From positions 3,534,001 to 3,598,000 of the forward strand of contig NZ_CP107931.1 of NCBI RefSeq assembly GCF_036023875.1: a DNA stretch of 64,000 nucleotides, written 5' to 3'. The first letter of the stretch is position 1, and the number at the start of each line of letters is the position of its first letter. This DNA is from Mycobacterium sp. NBC_00419. GTDB lineage: Bacteria; Actinomycetota; Actinomycetes; Mycobacteriales; Mycobacteriaceae. Positions 9,642 to 17,633 of this stretch are shown here, in pieces. The position numbers and the translations under genes were made by a program. The notes under the pieces are model-generated. The model saw only the letters and a list, made by a program, of their open reading frames with translations. It was not told where the DNA came from and made no database searches.

Positions 9642-10658
9642 GTGCGACTCGGGGTGCTCGACGTGGGCAGCAATACGGTTCATCTGTTGGTGGTCGACGC
9701 CCATCGGGGCGGTCATCCCACCCCGATGAGTTCGACGAAGGCGGCGCTACGTCTGGCCGAGGCCATCGACGACTCCGGCAAGCTCACCCGCCGCGGTGCC
9801 GACAAGCTCGTTGACACCGTCGACGAATTCGCCAAGATCGCGGCGAGTTCGGGGTGCGCGGACCTGATGGCATTCGCCACCTCGGCGGTGCGCGACGCCA
9901 AGAACTCCGAAGACGTGCTGGCCCGGGTGCTGGCCGAGACCGGGGTCAACCTGCAGGTGCTCTCGGGCACCAACGAATCGCGGCTGACCTTCTTGGCGGT
10001 GCGCCGGTGGTACGGCTGGAGTGCGGGCCGGATCATCAACCTCGACATCGGCGGCGGCTCGCTGGAGTTGTCCAACGGTGTCGACGAGGCGCCCGAGGTC
10101 GCGATGTCGCTGCCGTTGGGTGCCGGCCGGCTCACCCGCGAGTGGATTCCGGACGATCCGCCGGGGCGGCGGCGGGTGGCGATGCTGCGCGACTGGCTGG
10201 ACAACGAACTCGCCGAGTCCGCCGCGGCGGTCCTGGCGGCGGGGGAGCCCGACCTGGCTGTGGCGACCTCCAAGACGTTCCGGTCGCTGGCCCGGCTCAC
10301 CGGAGCCGCGCCGTCGGGAGCCGGTCCGAGGGTGAAGCGCACGCTCACCGCCAACGGCCTGAGGCAACTCATATCTTTCATCTCTAGGATGACCACGGCT
10401 GACCGGGCCGAGCTGGAAGGAGTCAGCGCCGAGCGTGCGCCGCAGATCGTTGCGGGTGCGCTGGTGGCGGAGGCGAGTATGCGAGCACTGTCGTTGGAGT
10501 ACGTCGACATCTGTCCGTGGGCGCTGCGTGAGGGCATCATCCTGCGGCGACTCGACAGCGAAGCCGATGGAACCGCCCTGGTGGAAACATCGGTGGGGGA
10601 TGCTAAAAGCAAGAACTTTGATCGGCCGACTCCCGCCCGATCGAGAGGCACACGATGA
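9642..10658 (+). CDS. ppx1: Exopolyphosphatase, short Ppx/GppA type
   Basis: This 338-residue enzyme of the actin-like ASKHA fold hydrolyses terminal phosphates of polyphosphate and corresponds to Rv0496. The two phosphate loops are [15 protein letters not shown] at the N-terminus and [15 protein letters not shown] near residue 135; ATSAVRDA and LPLGAGRLT are further family blocks. The C-terminal HD-like domain of long E. coli-type Ppx is absent, as in mycobacterial Ppx1. It overlaps the next gene by 4 bp. By analogy it would link polyphosphate and (p)ppGpp levels, which the sequence alone does not show. Confidence 0.92.
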   Translation: MRLGVLDVGSNTVHLLVVDAHRGGHPTPMSSTKAALRLAEAIDDSGKLTRRGADKLVDTVDEFAKIAASSGCADLMAFATSAVRDAKNSEDVLARVLAETGVNLQVLSGTNESRLTFLAVRRWYGWSAGRIINLDIGGGSLELSNGVDEAPEVAMSLPLGAGRLTREWIPDDPPGRRRVAMLRDWLDNELAESAAAVLAAGEPDLAVATSKTFRSLARLTGAAPSGAGPRVKRTLTANGLRQLISFISRMTTADRAELEGVSAERAPQIVAGALVAEASMRALSLEYVDICPWALREGIILRRLDSEADGTALVETSVGDAKSKNFDRPTPARSRGTR

Positions 10659-11647
10659 CTGCAGATGAAACGCCGAGCCGGCCCATCTCGGTGGCCGAGC
10701 TGCTGGCCAAGAACGGCACGATCGGTTCACCGCCGGTCGGTGGCCGGCGCCGGCGGCGGCGTGGCAACAGCGACGCGGTGACCGTCGCCGAACTCACTGG
10801 CGAGATCCCCATCATTCGCACCGGCGAATTTCCCGTCATCCGCGTCGACGACGATGACGACGACGCCGAGGACACCGCGCAGGAACCGGCAGCCGAGGAA
10901 CCCGAAGAGTCCACCGGCCCCGAGCCGGTCAGCGCGCCGGCCGCCACGAATGGCTCGGCGACCGCGACCGTCGTCGCTCCGGAGTCCGCACCGGCCGACC
11001 CGCCACGCCCGTTCGAGGCACCCCCGCAGCGGTCCGAGGCGCCCACCCCCCGCCGTGAGCGTGGGCCCGAGCGCAGCCACGACCCGCGTCCGCTGCGCCG
11101 GCCGGCCGCCGAACCGGTCGCGGCCGACTCCGATGCCGAGCAGATGGCTTTCGATCCGGTCGACGAGTCGGCTGCCCTGGCCGTGACCGCCGAGGAACAC
11201 GAGGACAGCGCCGCCGAACTGCAGTCCTACCTGCGGTCCTCCGGCGGCACGCTGTTCGGCGGCCAGACCGTCGCCGACGACCTGGCCCGCCGTGGCGTGG
11301 CCCAGGACGATGAGCACGACGGTGCCGCGGTCGCCACCGATGTGGCGGTCGAGGAGGACCAGGCCCTGCCCCGGGAGGGCAGGCTCGCCGCGCTGTGGCG
11401 GGCGCTGATCGTGGTGGGCCAGTCGTTCCTTGCCGTGGCGTTCGGCGCCGGGCTGTTCATCGCATTCGACCAGCTGTGGCGGTGGAACAACATCGTCGCG
11501 CTGGTGCTGTCGGTGCTGGTCATCCTCGGCCTGGTGGTGGCCGTGAGGGTGGTCCGCAAGACCGAGGACATCGCCAGCACACTGATCGCGGTCGCGGTCG
11601 GTGCGCTGGTCACGCTCGGGCCGCTGGCCCTCCTTCAGTCGACCTGA
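10655..11647 (+). CDS. Conserved membrane protein with long disordered N-terminus (Rv0497-like)
   Basis: This 330-residue protein has about 240 residues of acidic, Pro/Ala-rich, probably disordered cytoplasmic sequence that begins with ISVAELLAKNG and a GGRRRRRRG patch. Three hydrophobic segments follow at the C-terminus (ALIVVGQSFLAVAFGAGLF, a second around IVALVLSVLVILGLVVAV, and a last one ending the protein). The motif TVAELTGEIPIIRTGEFP near residue 43 may be a short protein-binding segment. It is coupled to ppx by an ATGA overlap. Function is unknown. Confidence 0.85.
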   Translation: MTADETPSRPISVAELLAKNGTIGSPPVGGRRRRRRGNSDAVTVAELTGEIPIIRTGEFPVIRVDDDDDDAEDTAQEPAAEEPEESTGPEPVSAPAATNGSATATVVAPESAPADPPRPFEAPPQRSEAPTPRRERGPERSHDPRPLRRPAAEPVAADSDAEQMAFDPVDESAALAVTAEEHEDSAAELQSYLRSSGGTLFGGQTVADDLARRGVAQDDEHDGAAVATDVAVEEDQALPREGRLAALWRALIVVGQSFLAVAFGAGLFIAFDQLWRWNNIVALVLSVLVILGLVVAVRVVRKTEDIASTLIAVAVGALVTLGPLALLQST

Positions 11648-11654
11648 TTCGGCA

Positions 11655-12500
11655 GTGCGCCCAGCCATCAAGGTCGGTCTCTCGACGGCCTCGGTCTATC
11701 CGCTGAGGACCGAGGCCGCATTCGAGTACGCCGCCGAGTTGGGCTACGACGGGGTCGAGCTCATGGTGTGGGCCGAGACCGTCAGCCAGGACGTCGGGGC
11801 GATCGCGAAGCTGTCCCGTCGCTACAACATGCCGGTGCTGTCGGTGCACGCGCCGTGTCTGCTGATCTCCCAACGGGTTTGGGGCGCCAACCCGATCCCG
11901 AAACTCACCCGCAGTGTCCAGGCGGCCGAGCGCCTCGGTGCACAGACCGTCGTGGTGCACCCCCCGTTTCGCTGGCAGCGGCGTTACGCCGACGGGTTCA
12001 GCGATCAGGTCGCCGAACTCGAGACCCGCAGCGACGTCATGGTCGCGGTGGAGAACATGTTCCCGTTCCGCGCCGACCGGTTCTTCGGTTCGGGCCAGCC
12101 CTCCATCGAGCGGATGCGCAAACGCGGTGGACGTCCCGGGGTGGGTGTCTCGGCGTTCGCGCCGTCCTACGACCCCCTGGACGGTAACCACGCGCACTAC
12201 ACGCTCGACCTGTCGCACACGGCGACCGCAGGCACCGACGCGCTCGACATGGCCAGCAGGATGGGTGCGGGCCTGGTTCACCTTCATCTGTGTGACGGCA
12301 GCGGTGCGTCCACCGACGAGCACCTGGTGCCCGGGCACGGCAGCCAGCCCACCGTCGAGGTGTGCCAGATGCTGGCGGGCAGTGACTTCGCCGGACACGT
12401 CGTGCTGGAGGTGACCACGTCCGGCGCGCGTACCAAGGCCGAGCGGGAGGCGTTGCTGAGCGAGTCGCTACAGTTCGCTCGAACACACCTGTTGCGCTGA
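11655..12500 (+). CDS. Sugar phosphate isomerase/epimerase-like TIM-barrel protein (Rv0498-like)
   Basis: This 281-residue protein belongs to the AP-endonuclease-2/xylose-isomerase-like superfamily. Barrel-strand motifs with likely metal ligands are visible: YDGVELMVW (Glu), VLSVHAPC (His), TVVVHPPF (His), VAVENMF (Glu), YTLDLSHT (Asp, His), LVHLHLCDG (His, Asp) and HVVLEVTTS (Glu). The full set of ligands suggests an active metal enzyme. The substrate is unknown. I chose GTG at 11655, 7 nt after the preceding stop, because homology begins with IKVGLSTASVYP. Confidence 0.88.
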   Translation: MRPAIKVGLSTASVYPLRTEAAFEYAAELGYDGVELMVWAETVSQDVGAIAKLSRRYNMPVLSVHAPCLLISQRVWGANPIPKLTRSVQAAERLGAQTVVVHPPFRWQRRYADGFSDQVAELETRSDVMVAVENMFPFRADRFFGSGQPSIERMRKRGGRPGVGVSAFAPSYDPLDGNHAHYTLDLSHTATAGTDALDMASRMGAGLVHLHLCDGSGASTDEHLVPGHGSQPTVEVCQMLAGSDFAGHVVLEVTTSGARTKAEREALLSESLQFARTHLLR

Positions 12501-12512
12501 GAGAGAGCATTC

Positions 12513-13334
12513 ATGATCCCCCGGTTCGGTGACGTGATGGCGTTGCGTCCACTCGATGACGGCCGCGTCGGCTTCGCGGGAAACCTCAACGAGCACTGGA
12601 CAATTGGACCCAAGATCCACGGCGGCGTGATGTTGGCGCTGTGCGCCAAGGCGGCCCGCGAAGCCTATGGGGACGGCGGCGGCACCGGCGCCCCGTTCGA
12701 ACCCGTCGCGGTGTCGGCAGATTTCCTGTCCGCACCCGATCCCGGTGCGGTCGAGCTGATCACCACGGTGCGCAAGCGCGGCCGTCGGATCGGTCTGGTC
12801 GACGTCGAACTCAGCCAGGGGGACCGCGTATGCGTGCGGACCGTGGTCACCCTCGGGGAGCCCGAACACCTCGCCGAGCCGCTGTTGTCGGCCAACCCGG
12901 TGACCCCACTGATGGACCCCGAGCCGCCGCCCGGCGTCGAGCCGATCGGGCCGGGCCACCCTGCGGCCGACATCAACCACCTGGCCCGCGGCTGTGACAT
13001 CCGTCCCGACCAGACCCCGACCTTCACCGACGCCGGTGCACCGGTCTTCAAGATCTGGGTGCGGCCCAAGGACGGGCCCGTCGACGTGCTGTTCGCCCTC
13101 ATGTGCGGCGACATCTCGCTGCCCGTCTCGTTCGTGGTGCAGCGCCGCGGCTGGGCGCCCACCGTGCAGTTGACCGCCTATCTGCGTGGCATGCCGGCCG
13201 ACGGGTGGTTGCGGGTGGTGTGCACGGCGGCCCAGATCGGCCAGGACTGGTTTGACGAGGACCACACAGTGGTCGACAGCACCGGGCGCATCATCGTGCA
13301 GACGCGCCAACTGGCCCTCGTGCCGACTCAGTAA
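12513..13334 (+). CDS. Acyl-CoA thioesterase family protein (Rv0499-like)
   Basis: This 273-residue protein looks like a double hot-dog TesB-type thioesterase. The first hot-dog contains the helix region GPKIHGGVMLALCAKAA, followed by VSADFLSAPDPGAVEL; the second contains DISLPVSFVVQ and RIIVQTRQLALV, the usual C-terminal strand. The substrate is not evident. The gene begins 12 nt after the TIM-barrel gene with GAGAGAG ahead of the ATG, so it is probably co-transcribed with it. Confidence 0.82.
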   Translation: MIPRFGDVMALRPLDDGRVGFAGNLNEHWTIGPKIHGGVMLALCAKAAREAYGDGGGTGAPFEPVAVSADFLSAPDPGAVELITTVRKRGRRIGLVDVELSQGDRVCVRTVVTLGEPEHLAEPLLSANPVTPLMDPEPPPGVEPIGPGHPAADINHLARGCDIRPDQTPTFTDAGAPVFKIWVRPKDGPVDVLFALMCGDISLPVSFVVQRRGWAPTVQLTAYLRGMPADGWLRVVCTAAQIGQDWFDEDHTVVDSTGRIIVQTRQLALVPTQ

Positions 13335-13351
13335 CGAGCCGCTCAGGCCGC

Positions 13352-13357
13352 TAGGGT
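13352..13357 (+). promoter_or_regulatory. Leaderless -10 element of proC
   Basis: TAGGGT lies 6 nt before the ATG at 13364, so proC can be transcribed separately from the upstream thioesterase gene. Confidence 0.65.
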
Positions 13358-13363
13358 CTGCCC

Positions 13364-14227
13364 ATGGCCAGAATCGCGATCATCGGCGGCGGCAGTATGG
13401 GCGAGGCCCTCCTTGCGGGGCTGCTTCGGGCGGGGCGCCAAGTCAAGGACCTCGTCATTGCCGAGCGGATGCCCGAGCGCTCCGGCTATCTGGCGGAGAA
13501 GTACTCGGTACGGGTCGCCTCGGTCACCGAAGCGGTGGAGACGGCGGCCTTCGTCATCGTCGCCGTCAAGCCTGCCGACGCCGAATCCGTGGTCGAGCAG
13601 ATCGCCGACGCCGCCGCCCGGGCCGAGAGCAACAGCGTCGAGCAGGTCCTGGTCTCGGTGGTGGCCGGGGTGACGATCGGCTTCTACGAGTCCCGGCTGC
13701 CCGCCGGAAGCCCGGTGATCCGGGTGATGCCCAACGCGCCGGCTCTGGTCGGTGCGGGCGTCAGCGCGCTGGCAAGGGGCCGCTTCGCCACGGCTGAACA
13801 CCTCGCCGAGGTCTCCTCGCTGTTCGAGTGCGTCGGCAGCGTCTTGACGGTGCCGGAGAGCCAGCTGGACGCGGTCACCGCGGTGTCCGGTTCGGGGCCC
13901 GCGTACTTCTTCCATTTCGTCGAGGCTCTGGTCGATGCAGCGGTCGCCAACGGCCTCAGCCGGGCCGTCGCGACCGATCTGGCGGTCCAGACGATGGCCG
14001 GATCGGCGGCAATGCTGCTCGAACGCATCGAGGACGAGCGCTCGGCCGGTGGTGACGCGGGCCTGGATACCACCCCCGCCAGGCTGCGCGCCATGGTCAC
14101 GTCCCCCGGTGGCACCACTGCCGCTGGCCTGCGGGAACTCGAGCGCGGTGGGGTGCGGGCCGCGGTGCTGGCTGCCATCGATGGCGCAAAAACACGCTCT
14201 GAGCAGCTAGGAATTACATCAGAGTAG
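13364..14227 (+). CDS. proC: Pyrroline-5-carboxylate reductase
   Basis: ProC (287 residues) reduces 1-pyrroline-5-carboxylate to L-proline with NAD(P)H, the last step of proline synthesis. The Rossmann motif IIGGGSMGEALLAGLL opens the protein. The all-helical dimerisation domain carries the ProC signature around VSGSGPAYFFHFVEALVDAA and the conserved block VTSPGGTTAAGLRELE near the end. Length is normal (about 270-295). The -10 element directly upstream indicates a leaderless message. Confidence 0.96.
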   Translation: MARIAIIGGGSMGEALLAGLLRAGRQVKDLVIAERMPERSGYLAEKYSVRVASVTEAVETAAFVIVAVKPADAESVVEQIADAAARAESNSVEQVLVSVVAGVTIGFYESRLPAGSPVIRVMPNAPALVGAGVSALARGRFATAEHLAEVSSLFECVGSVLTVPESQLDAVTAVSGSGPAYFFHFVEALVDAAVANGLSRAVATDLAVQTMAGSAAMLLERIEDERSAGGDAGLDTTPARLRAMVTSPGGTTAAGLRELERGGVRAAVLAAIDGAKTRSEQLGITSE

Positions 14228-14285
14228 TTCAAGAAATTTCAGACTGATTGACCCACACCCGTCGCAGTAACCCCATTGGCCACGC

Positions 14286-14291
14286 TATTCT
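14286..14291 (+). promoter_or_regulatory. Putative -10 element before the HTH gene and its upstream ORF
   Basis: TATTCT lies 8 nt before an ATG at 14300 and about 75 nt before the HTH start. A transcript from it would begin at or near the small upstream ORF. Confidence 0.45.
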
Positions 14292-14299
14292 CCTCGTGT

Positions 14300-14440
14300 A
14301 TGCACGGGTGGGTGCCAGCGGTGGGGAAGCCGCTGGAACTGACTGTGCCTGACGGATTGGGTTGCGATGACGTCTATGAACGGGCCATCGGCGCGGGACG
14401 CGGCTGGCGGAAAATCGGCGCGGGATGCCGGTGGCGCTGA
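14300..14440 (+). CDS. Possible 46-residue upstream ORF overlapping the HTH gene
   Basis: An ATG 8 nt after a TATTCT element opens a 46-codon frame rich in Gly, Trp and Arg that ends at TGA 14438-14440, inside the HTH gene and one frame off. No family is recognised. It may be a leaderless leader peptide whose translation affects the HTH start, which has only a weak ribosome site, or it may be chance. Confidence 0.25.
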   Translation: MHGWVPAVGKPLELTVPDGLGCDDVYERAIGAGRGWRKIGAGCRWR

Positions 14441-14633
14441 CGCGCAGCCAGTCGCTCGAGCTCAATTTCTCACCGTCGCTGAAGTGGCTTCGCTCATGCG
14501 GGTCAGCAAGATGACGGTCTACCGGCTCGTGCACAACGGAGAGCTGCCCGCCGTCCGGGTCGGCCGCTCGTTCCGGGTGCACGCCAAGGCCGTCCACGAC
14601 CTGCTGGAGACGTCGTACTTCGACGCTGGTTAA
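14367..14633 (+). CDS. Small excisionase/BldC-type helix-turn-helix protein
   Basis: This 88-residue DNA-binding protein corresponds to Rv0500A. After an unstructured N-terminus of about 35 residues comes a MerR-like winged HTH: FLTVAEVASLMRVSKMTVYR (helix-turn-helix), then VHNGELPAVRVGRSFRVH (wing) and a final helix. The stand-alone single HTH with wing is typical of BldC/excisionase-like regulators of actinobacteria. It lies just upstream of the bS22 ribosomal protein gene. Targets are unknown. Confidence 0.88.
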   Translation: MTSMNGPSARDAAGGKSARDAGGADAQPVARAQFLTVAEVASLMRVSKMTVYRLVHNGELPAVRVGRSFRVHAKAVHDLLETSYFDAG

Positions 14634-14678
14634 CTCCGGGCCAGCGAGGCCGTTTTCCGTTCCTCCCACCTGCTTAGG

Positions 14679-14684
14679 TAAGGT
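14679..14684 (+). promoter_or_regulatory. Putative -10 element of the bS22 gene
   Basis: TAAGGT lies about 64 nt before the bS22 ATG, predicting a leader of some 55-60 nt that includes the hairpin at 14703-14720. Confidence 0.45.
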
Positions 14685-14702
14685 GACCGGGACGAGAGAC
14701 GA

Positions 14703-14720
14703 GCCCGCGCTGTCGCGGGC
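14703..14720 (+). promoter_or_regulatory. Hairpin in the bS22 leader
   Basis: GCCCGCG and CGCGGGC form a perfect 7-bp stem with a CTGT tetraloop, 27 nt before the bS22 start. No T-tract follows. It could mimic an rRNA site for autoregulation or protect the transcript. Confidence 0.45.
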
Positions 14721-14747
14721 ACTGCGAGGACTTAGGTAGCGAATTTC

Positions 14748-14849
14748 ATGGGTTCAGTCATTAAGAAGCGGCGTAAGCGCATGTCGAAGAAGAAGCACCG
14801 CAAGCTGCTGCGTCGTACCCGGGTTCAGCGCAGAAAATTGGGCAAGTAG
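14748..14849 (+). CDS. 30S ribosomal protein bS22 (AURKAIP1/COX24-type, 33 residues)
   Basis: The 33-residue product is almost entirely basic, containing [16 protein letters not shown] and ending RRKLGK. It matches the actinobacterial AURKAIP1/COX24 domain protein annotated as Rv0500B and identified in mycobacterial ribosome structures as bS22 on the small subunit near the decoding centre. The frame is complete with ATG and TAG, and the stretch between the HTH gene and the galE-like gene holds nothing else. It is short enough to be missed by length-filtered gene finders. A hairpin-bearing leader precedes it. Confidence 0.93.
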
Positions 14850-14907
14850 TCGCCTGCCGGGCACACCGCCCGGCTCGCCGCGCCCTGCCGGGCCGGGATC
14901 GGCCCGA

Positions 14908-14913
14908 TAGGGT
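14908..14913 (+). promoter_or_regulatory. Leaderless -10 element of the galE2-like gene
   Basis: TAGGGT lies 6 nt before the ATG at 14920. Confidence 0.65.
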
Positions 14914-14919
14914 GGGTAG

Positions 14920-15993
14920 ATGGAATCCGGCGGCACCGACACGGAGTTACCGCATTACCCCAAGGTTGTGCTGGTCACAGGTGCCTGCCGTTTTCTCGGT
15001 GGCTATCTGACTGCGCGTTTGGTGCAGAACCCGATGATCAACAAGGTCATCGCCGTCGACGCCATCGCCCCCAGTAAGGACCTACTTCGCCGGATGGGCC
15101 GCGCCGAATTCGTGCGTGCTGACATCAGGAACCCCTTCATCGCCAAGGTGATTCGAAATGGGGACGTCGACACCGTGGTGCATGCCGCCGCGGCGTCGTA
15201 TGCGCCCCGTTCCGGCGGCCGCGCCACGTTGAAGGAAATCAACGTGATGGGCGCCATGCAGCTGTTCGCGGCCTGCCAGAAGGCGCCGTCGGTGCGGCGG
15301 GTGATCCTCAAGTCCACCTCCGAGGTCTACGGTTCGCATCCGCATGACCCGGTGGTCTACACCGAGGACAGCAGCAGCCGTCGGCCCCCGGGTGAAGGCT
15401 TCGCCCGCGACAGCATCGACATCGAGGGCTATGCCCGCGGTCTGGGCCGGCGTCGGCCCGACATCGCCGTGACGATCCTGCGGCTGGCCAACATGATCGG
15501 CCCCGCGATGGACACCGCGCTCTCGCGTTACCTGGCCGGCCCGCTGGTGCCGACCGTGCTCGGCCACGATGCCCGGCTGCAGCTGTTGCACGAACAGGAC
15601 GCGCTCGGCGCCCTGGAGCGGGCCACGACTGCGGGCAAGCCGGGCACGTTCAACGTCGGGGCCGACGGGATCATCATGATGTCGCAGGCGATCCGGCGTT
15701 CTGGGCGCATCGCGCTTCCGGTGCCCAGCGTGGGGGTGTGGGCGATGGATTCGTTGCGACGGGCCACCAGGAACTCCGAACTCAACCGCGACCAGATGGA
15801 GTGGCTGAGTTACGGCCGGGTCATGGACACCACCCGAATGCGCGCCGAGTTGGGTTTTGCTCCGAAGTGGACGACGATGGAGGCATTCGACGACTACGTG
15901 CGCGGCCGAGGTTTGACACCGATCATCGACCCGAAATGGGTACGCTCGGTGGAGACCCGCGCGGTCGCCGTTGCGCAGCGATGGGGTGGCTGA
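14920..15993 (+). CDS. galE2: Extended-SDR / NAD-dependent epimerase-like protein (GalE2 type)
   Basis: This 357-residue protein corresponds to Rv0501 and has the extended SDR fold typical of UDP-sugar epimerases. Two active-site features look degenerate: the glycine motif reads TGACRFLGG where family members have TGxxGxxG, and the region expected to hold YxxxK reads EGYARGLG. LKSTSEVYG and VTILRLANMIGPAM are conserved epimerase blocks. It may therefore bind a nucleotide or lipid without classical epimerase catalysis. It is followed after 30 nt by an acyltransferase gene, which fits a cell-envelope role, but the function is not established by sequence. Confidence 0.82.
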   Translation: MESGGTDTELPHYPKVVLVTGACRFLGGYLTARLVQNPMINKVIAVDAIAPSKDLLRRMGRAEFVRADIRNPFIAKVIRNGDVDTVVHAAAASYAPRSGGRATLKEINVMGAMQLFAACQKAPSVRRVILKSTSEVYGSHPHDPVVYTEDSSSRRPPGEGFARDSIDIEGYARGLGRRRPDIAVTILRLANMIGPAMDTALSRYLAGPLVPTVLGHDARLQLLHEQDALGALERATTAGKPGTFNVGADGIIMMSQAIRRSGRIALPVPSVGVWAMDSLRRATRNSELNRDQMEWLSYGRVMDTTRMRAELGFAPKWTTMEAFDDYVRGRGLTPIIDPKWVRSVETRAVAVAQRWGG

Positions 15994-16023
15994 GCGTTCG
16001 ATGGTGGGGAGGAGGTAGCTGCG

Positions 16024-17088
16024 GTGGCTGGTGAATCAAAAGCGAAAGTGATTCCGCTGCACTCGAATTCGACTCGTGCAGCGGCTGCACGTCGCGCCTC
16101 GCAGCGCGCCGATGCGGCCCGCCGGCATCCCTCTCTGCTGTCCGATTCGGGCACCAGGGCGTCGGCAGACGACATCGCCGCCGTCGTCCGCGAGATCGAC
16201 GCGCGTCGCGGCGCCGCCGGGATTGGCCGCGCCGAGGGCGAACCCAACGAACTCGCGCAACGTATTTCCGCGGTCGCAGATTTTCTCCGTAAGCGACTTT
16301 CCGGGGACTACACGGTCGACGAGTTCGGCTTCGACCCGCAGTTCAACAAGGCACTCGTTATGCCTTTGCTGCGGTTCTTTTTCGAGAATTGGTTCCGGGT
16401 CGAGGTCAGCGGGATCGAGAATTTGCCCGACGACGGTGCGGGTCTGCTCGTGGCCAACCACGCCGGCACGTTGCCGTTCGACGGTCTGATGCTGTCGGTG
16501 GCCGTGCACGATCACCATCCCGCGCATCGCGACCTTCGGCTGCTTGCCGCCGACATGGTCTTCGACATGCCGGGGCTCGGGCCGATCGCCCGCAAGGCGG
16601 GCCACACCATGGCGTGCACCATCGACGCGAATCGGCTGCTGGCCGGTGGCGAACTGACGGCGGTGTTCCCCGAGGGCTACAAGGGGCTGGGCAAGCAGTT
16701 CCGGGACCGCTACAAGTTGCAGCGTTTCGGCCGTGGGGGTTTCGTCTCGGCCGCACTGCGCACCGGGGCGCCGATCATCCCGTGCTCGATCGTCGGCTCG
16801 GAGGAGATCTATCCGATGCTGACTGACGTCAAGCTGCTGGCGCGGGTCCTCGGACTGCCGTACTTCCCGATCACGCCGCTGTTCCCGCTGGCCGGGCCCG
16901 CCGGGCTCATTCCGCTTCCGTCCAAGTGGCACATCGAATTTGGCACACCGATCGAGACCGCCGACTACGACGAATCCGCGGCTGACGATCCGATGGTTAC
17001 CTTCGAACTCACCGATCAGGTGCGCGAGACCATCCAGCAGACGCTGTATCAGTTGCTGGCTCAGCGCCGCAACATGTTCCTGGGCTGA
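16024..17088 (+). CDS. Lysophospholipid acyltransferase family protein
   Basis: This 354-residue PlsC-like protein corresponds to Rv0502. Acyltransferase motif I is NHAGTLPFDG (HX4D) and motif III is FPEGYKGLGKQ, which binds the glycerol phosphate. About 90 residues of basic, low-complexity sequence precede the domain. Motif IV is near APIIPCSIVGSEEIYP. It is expected at the inner face of the membrane, acylating a lysophospholipid or related acceptor. GTG at 16024 is used; AGGAGGTAGCTGCG precedes it. It runs convergently into the MaoC gene with 1 bp between them. Confidence 0.9.
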   Translation: MAGESKAKVIPLHSNSTRAAAARRASQRADAARRHPSLLSDSGTRASADDIAAVVREIDARRGAAGIGRAEGEPNELAQRISAVADFLRKRLSGDYTVDEFGFDPQFNKALVMPLLRFFFENWFRVEVSGIENLPDDGAGLLVANHAGTLPFDGLMLSVAVHDHHPAHRDLRLLAADMVFDMPGLGPIARKAGHTMACTIDANRLLAGGELTAVFPEGYKGLGKQFRDRYKLQRFGRGGFVSAALRTGAPIIPCSIVGSEEIYPMLTDVKLLARVLGLPYFPITPLFPLAGPAGLIPLPSKWHIEFGTPIETADYDESAADDPMVTFELTDQVRETIQQTLYQLLAQRRNMFLG

Positions 17089-17089
17089 G

Positions 17090-17587
17090 TCAGCCGCGCA
17101 TCGCCGCAGCGGCGATGGCCGCGATCTGGGCGTTGTCTTCCTCGCCGTTGGCTTCGCCGATCATGGTGACAATCGTCGTCATCACCGGCCTGCCCTCTTC
17201 GTCGGTGACTTCGCTGCGCAATTCGCTGATGACGGTCCCATGCGATTCGACCACCGAATCCAGCCAGGAGTCGAAGAACAATTTGTCGCCGGCGACGATC
17301 GGGCGGTGGTATTTGATCTTCTGGTCGCGGTGAATAACGCGGGCCAGGTTGATGCCGACGTCGAAGTTGCGGAAGATCTCCAGCTGCACCTGACGTCCCG
17401 CGATCGCGATGAAGGTCAGCGGCGCCACCAGGTCGTGGTAGCCGGCCGCCGTGGCGGCCTCCTCGCTGAAGTGCACCGGGTCGTCGGTCTGGATCGCCTT
17501 GGCGAACTCGCGAATCTTCTCGCGCCCGACCAGGTAGTAGTCCGGGTAGCGGAAGTGAGTGCCGATGATCTCGCTGGCTATGGACAT
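17090..17587 (-). CDS. MaoC/FAS1-type dehydratase-like protein (HadC family)
   Basis: This 165-residue single hot-dog protein corresponds to Rv0504c and resembles HadA/HadC, the subunits of 3-hydroxyacyl-ACP dehydratase in mycolic acid synthesis. Visible blocks are [38 protein letters not shown] and [21 protein letters not shown]. The catalytic Asp-x4-His hydratase motif of HadB is not seen, as expected for a substrate-binding subunit, so it probably works with a HadB-like partner elsewhere. The cmaA2 methyltransferase gene next to it in M. tuberculosis is absent here. Confidence 0.85.
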   Translation of the reverse strand: MSIASEIIGTHFRYPDYYLVGREKIREFAKAIQTDDPVHFSEEAATAAGYHDLVAPLTFIAIAGRQVQLEIFRNFDVGINLARVIHRDQKIKYHRPIVAGDKLFFDSWLDSVVESHGTVISELRSEVTDEEGRPVMTTIVTMIGEANGEEDNAQIAAIAAAAMRG

Positions 17588-17595
17588 GGGATTTG

Positions 17596-17601
17596 AGCCT
17601 A
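17596..17601 (-). promoter_or_regulatory. Leaderless -10 element of the MaoC gene
   Basis: TAGGCT on the minus strand lies 8 nt before the ATG at 17587. Confidence 0.5.
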
Positions 17602-17633
17602 GCAGCGGCGAACGGCCACGCCAGACCTCTCCC

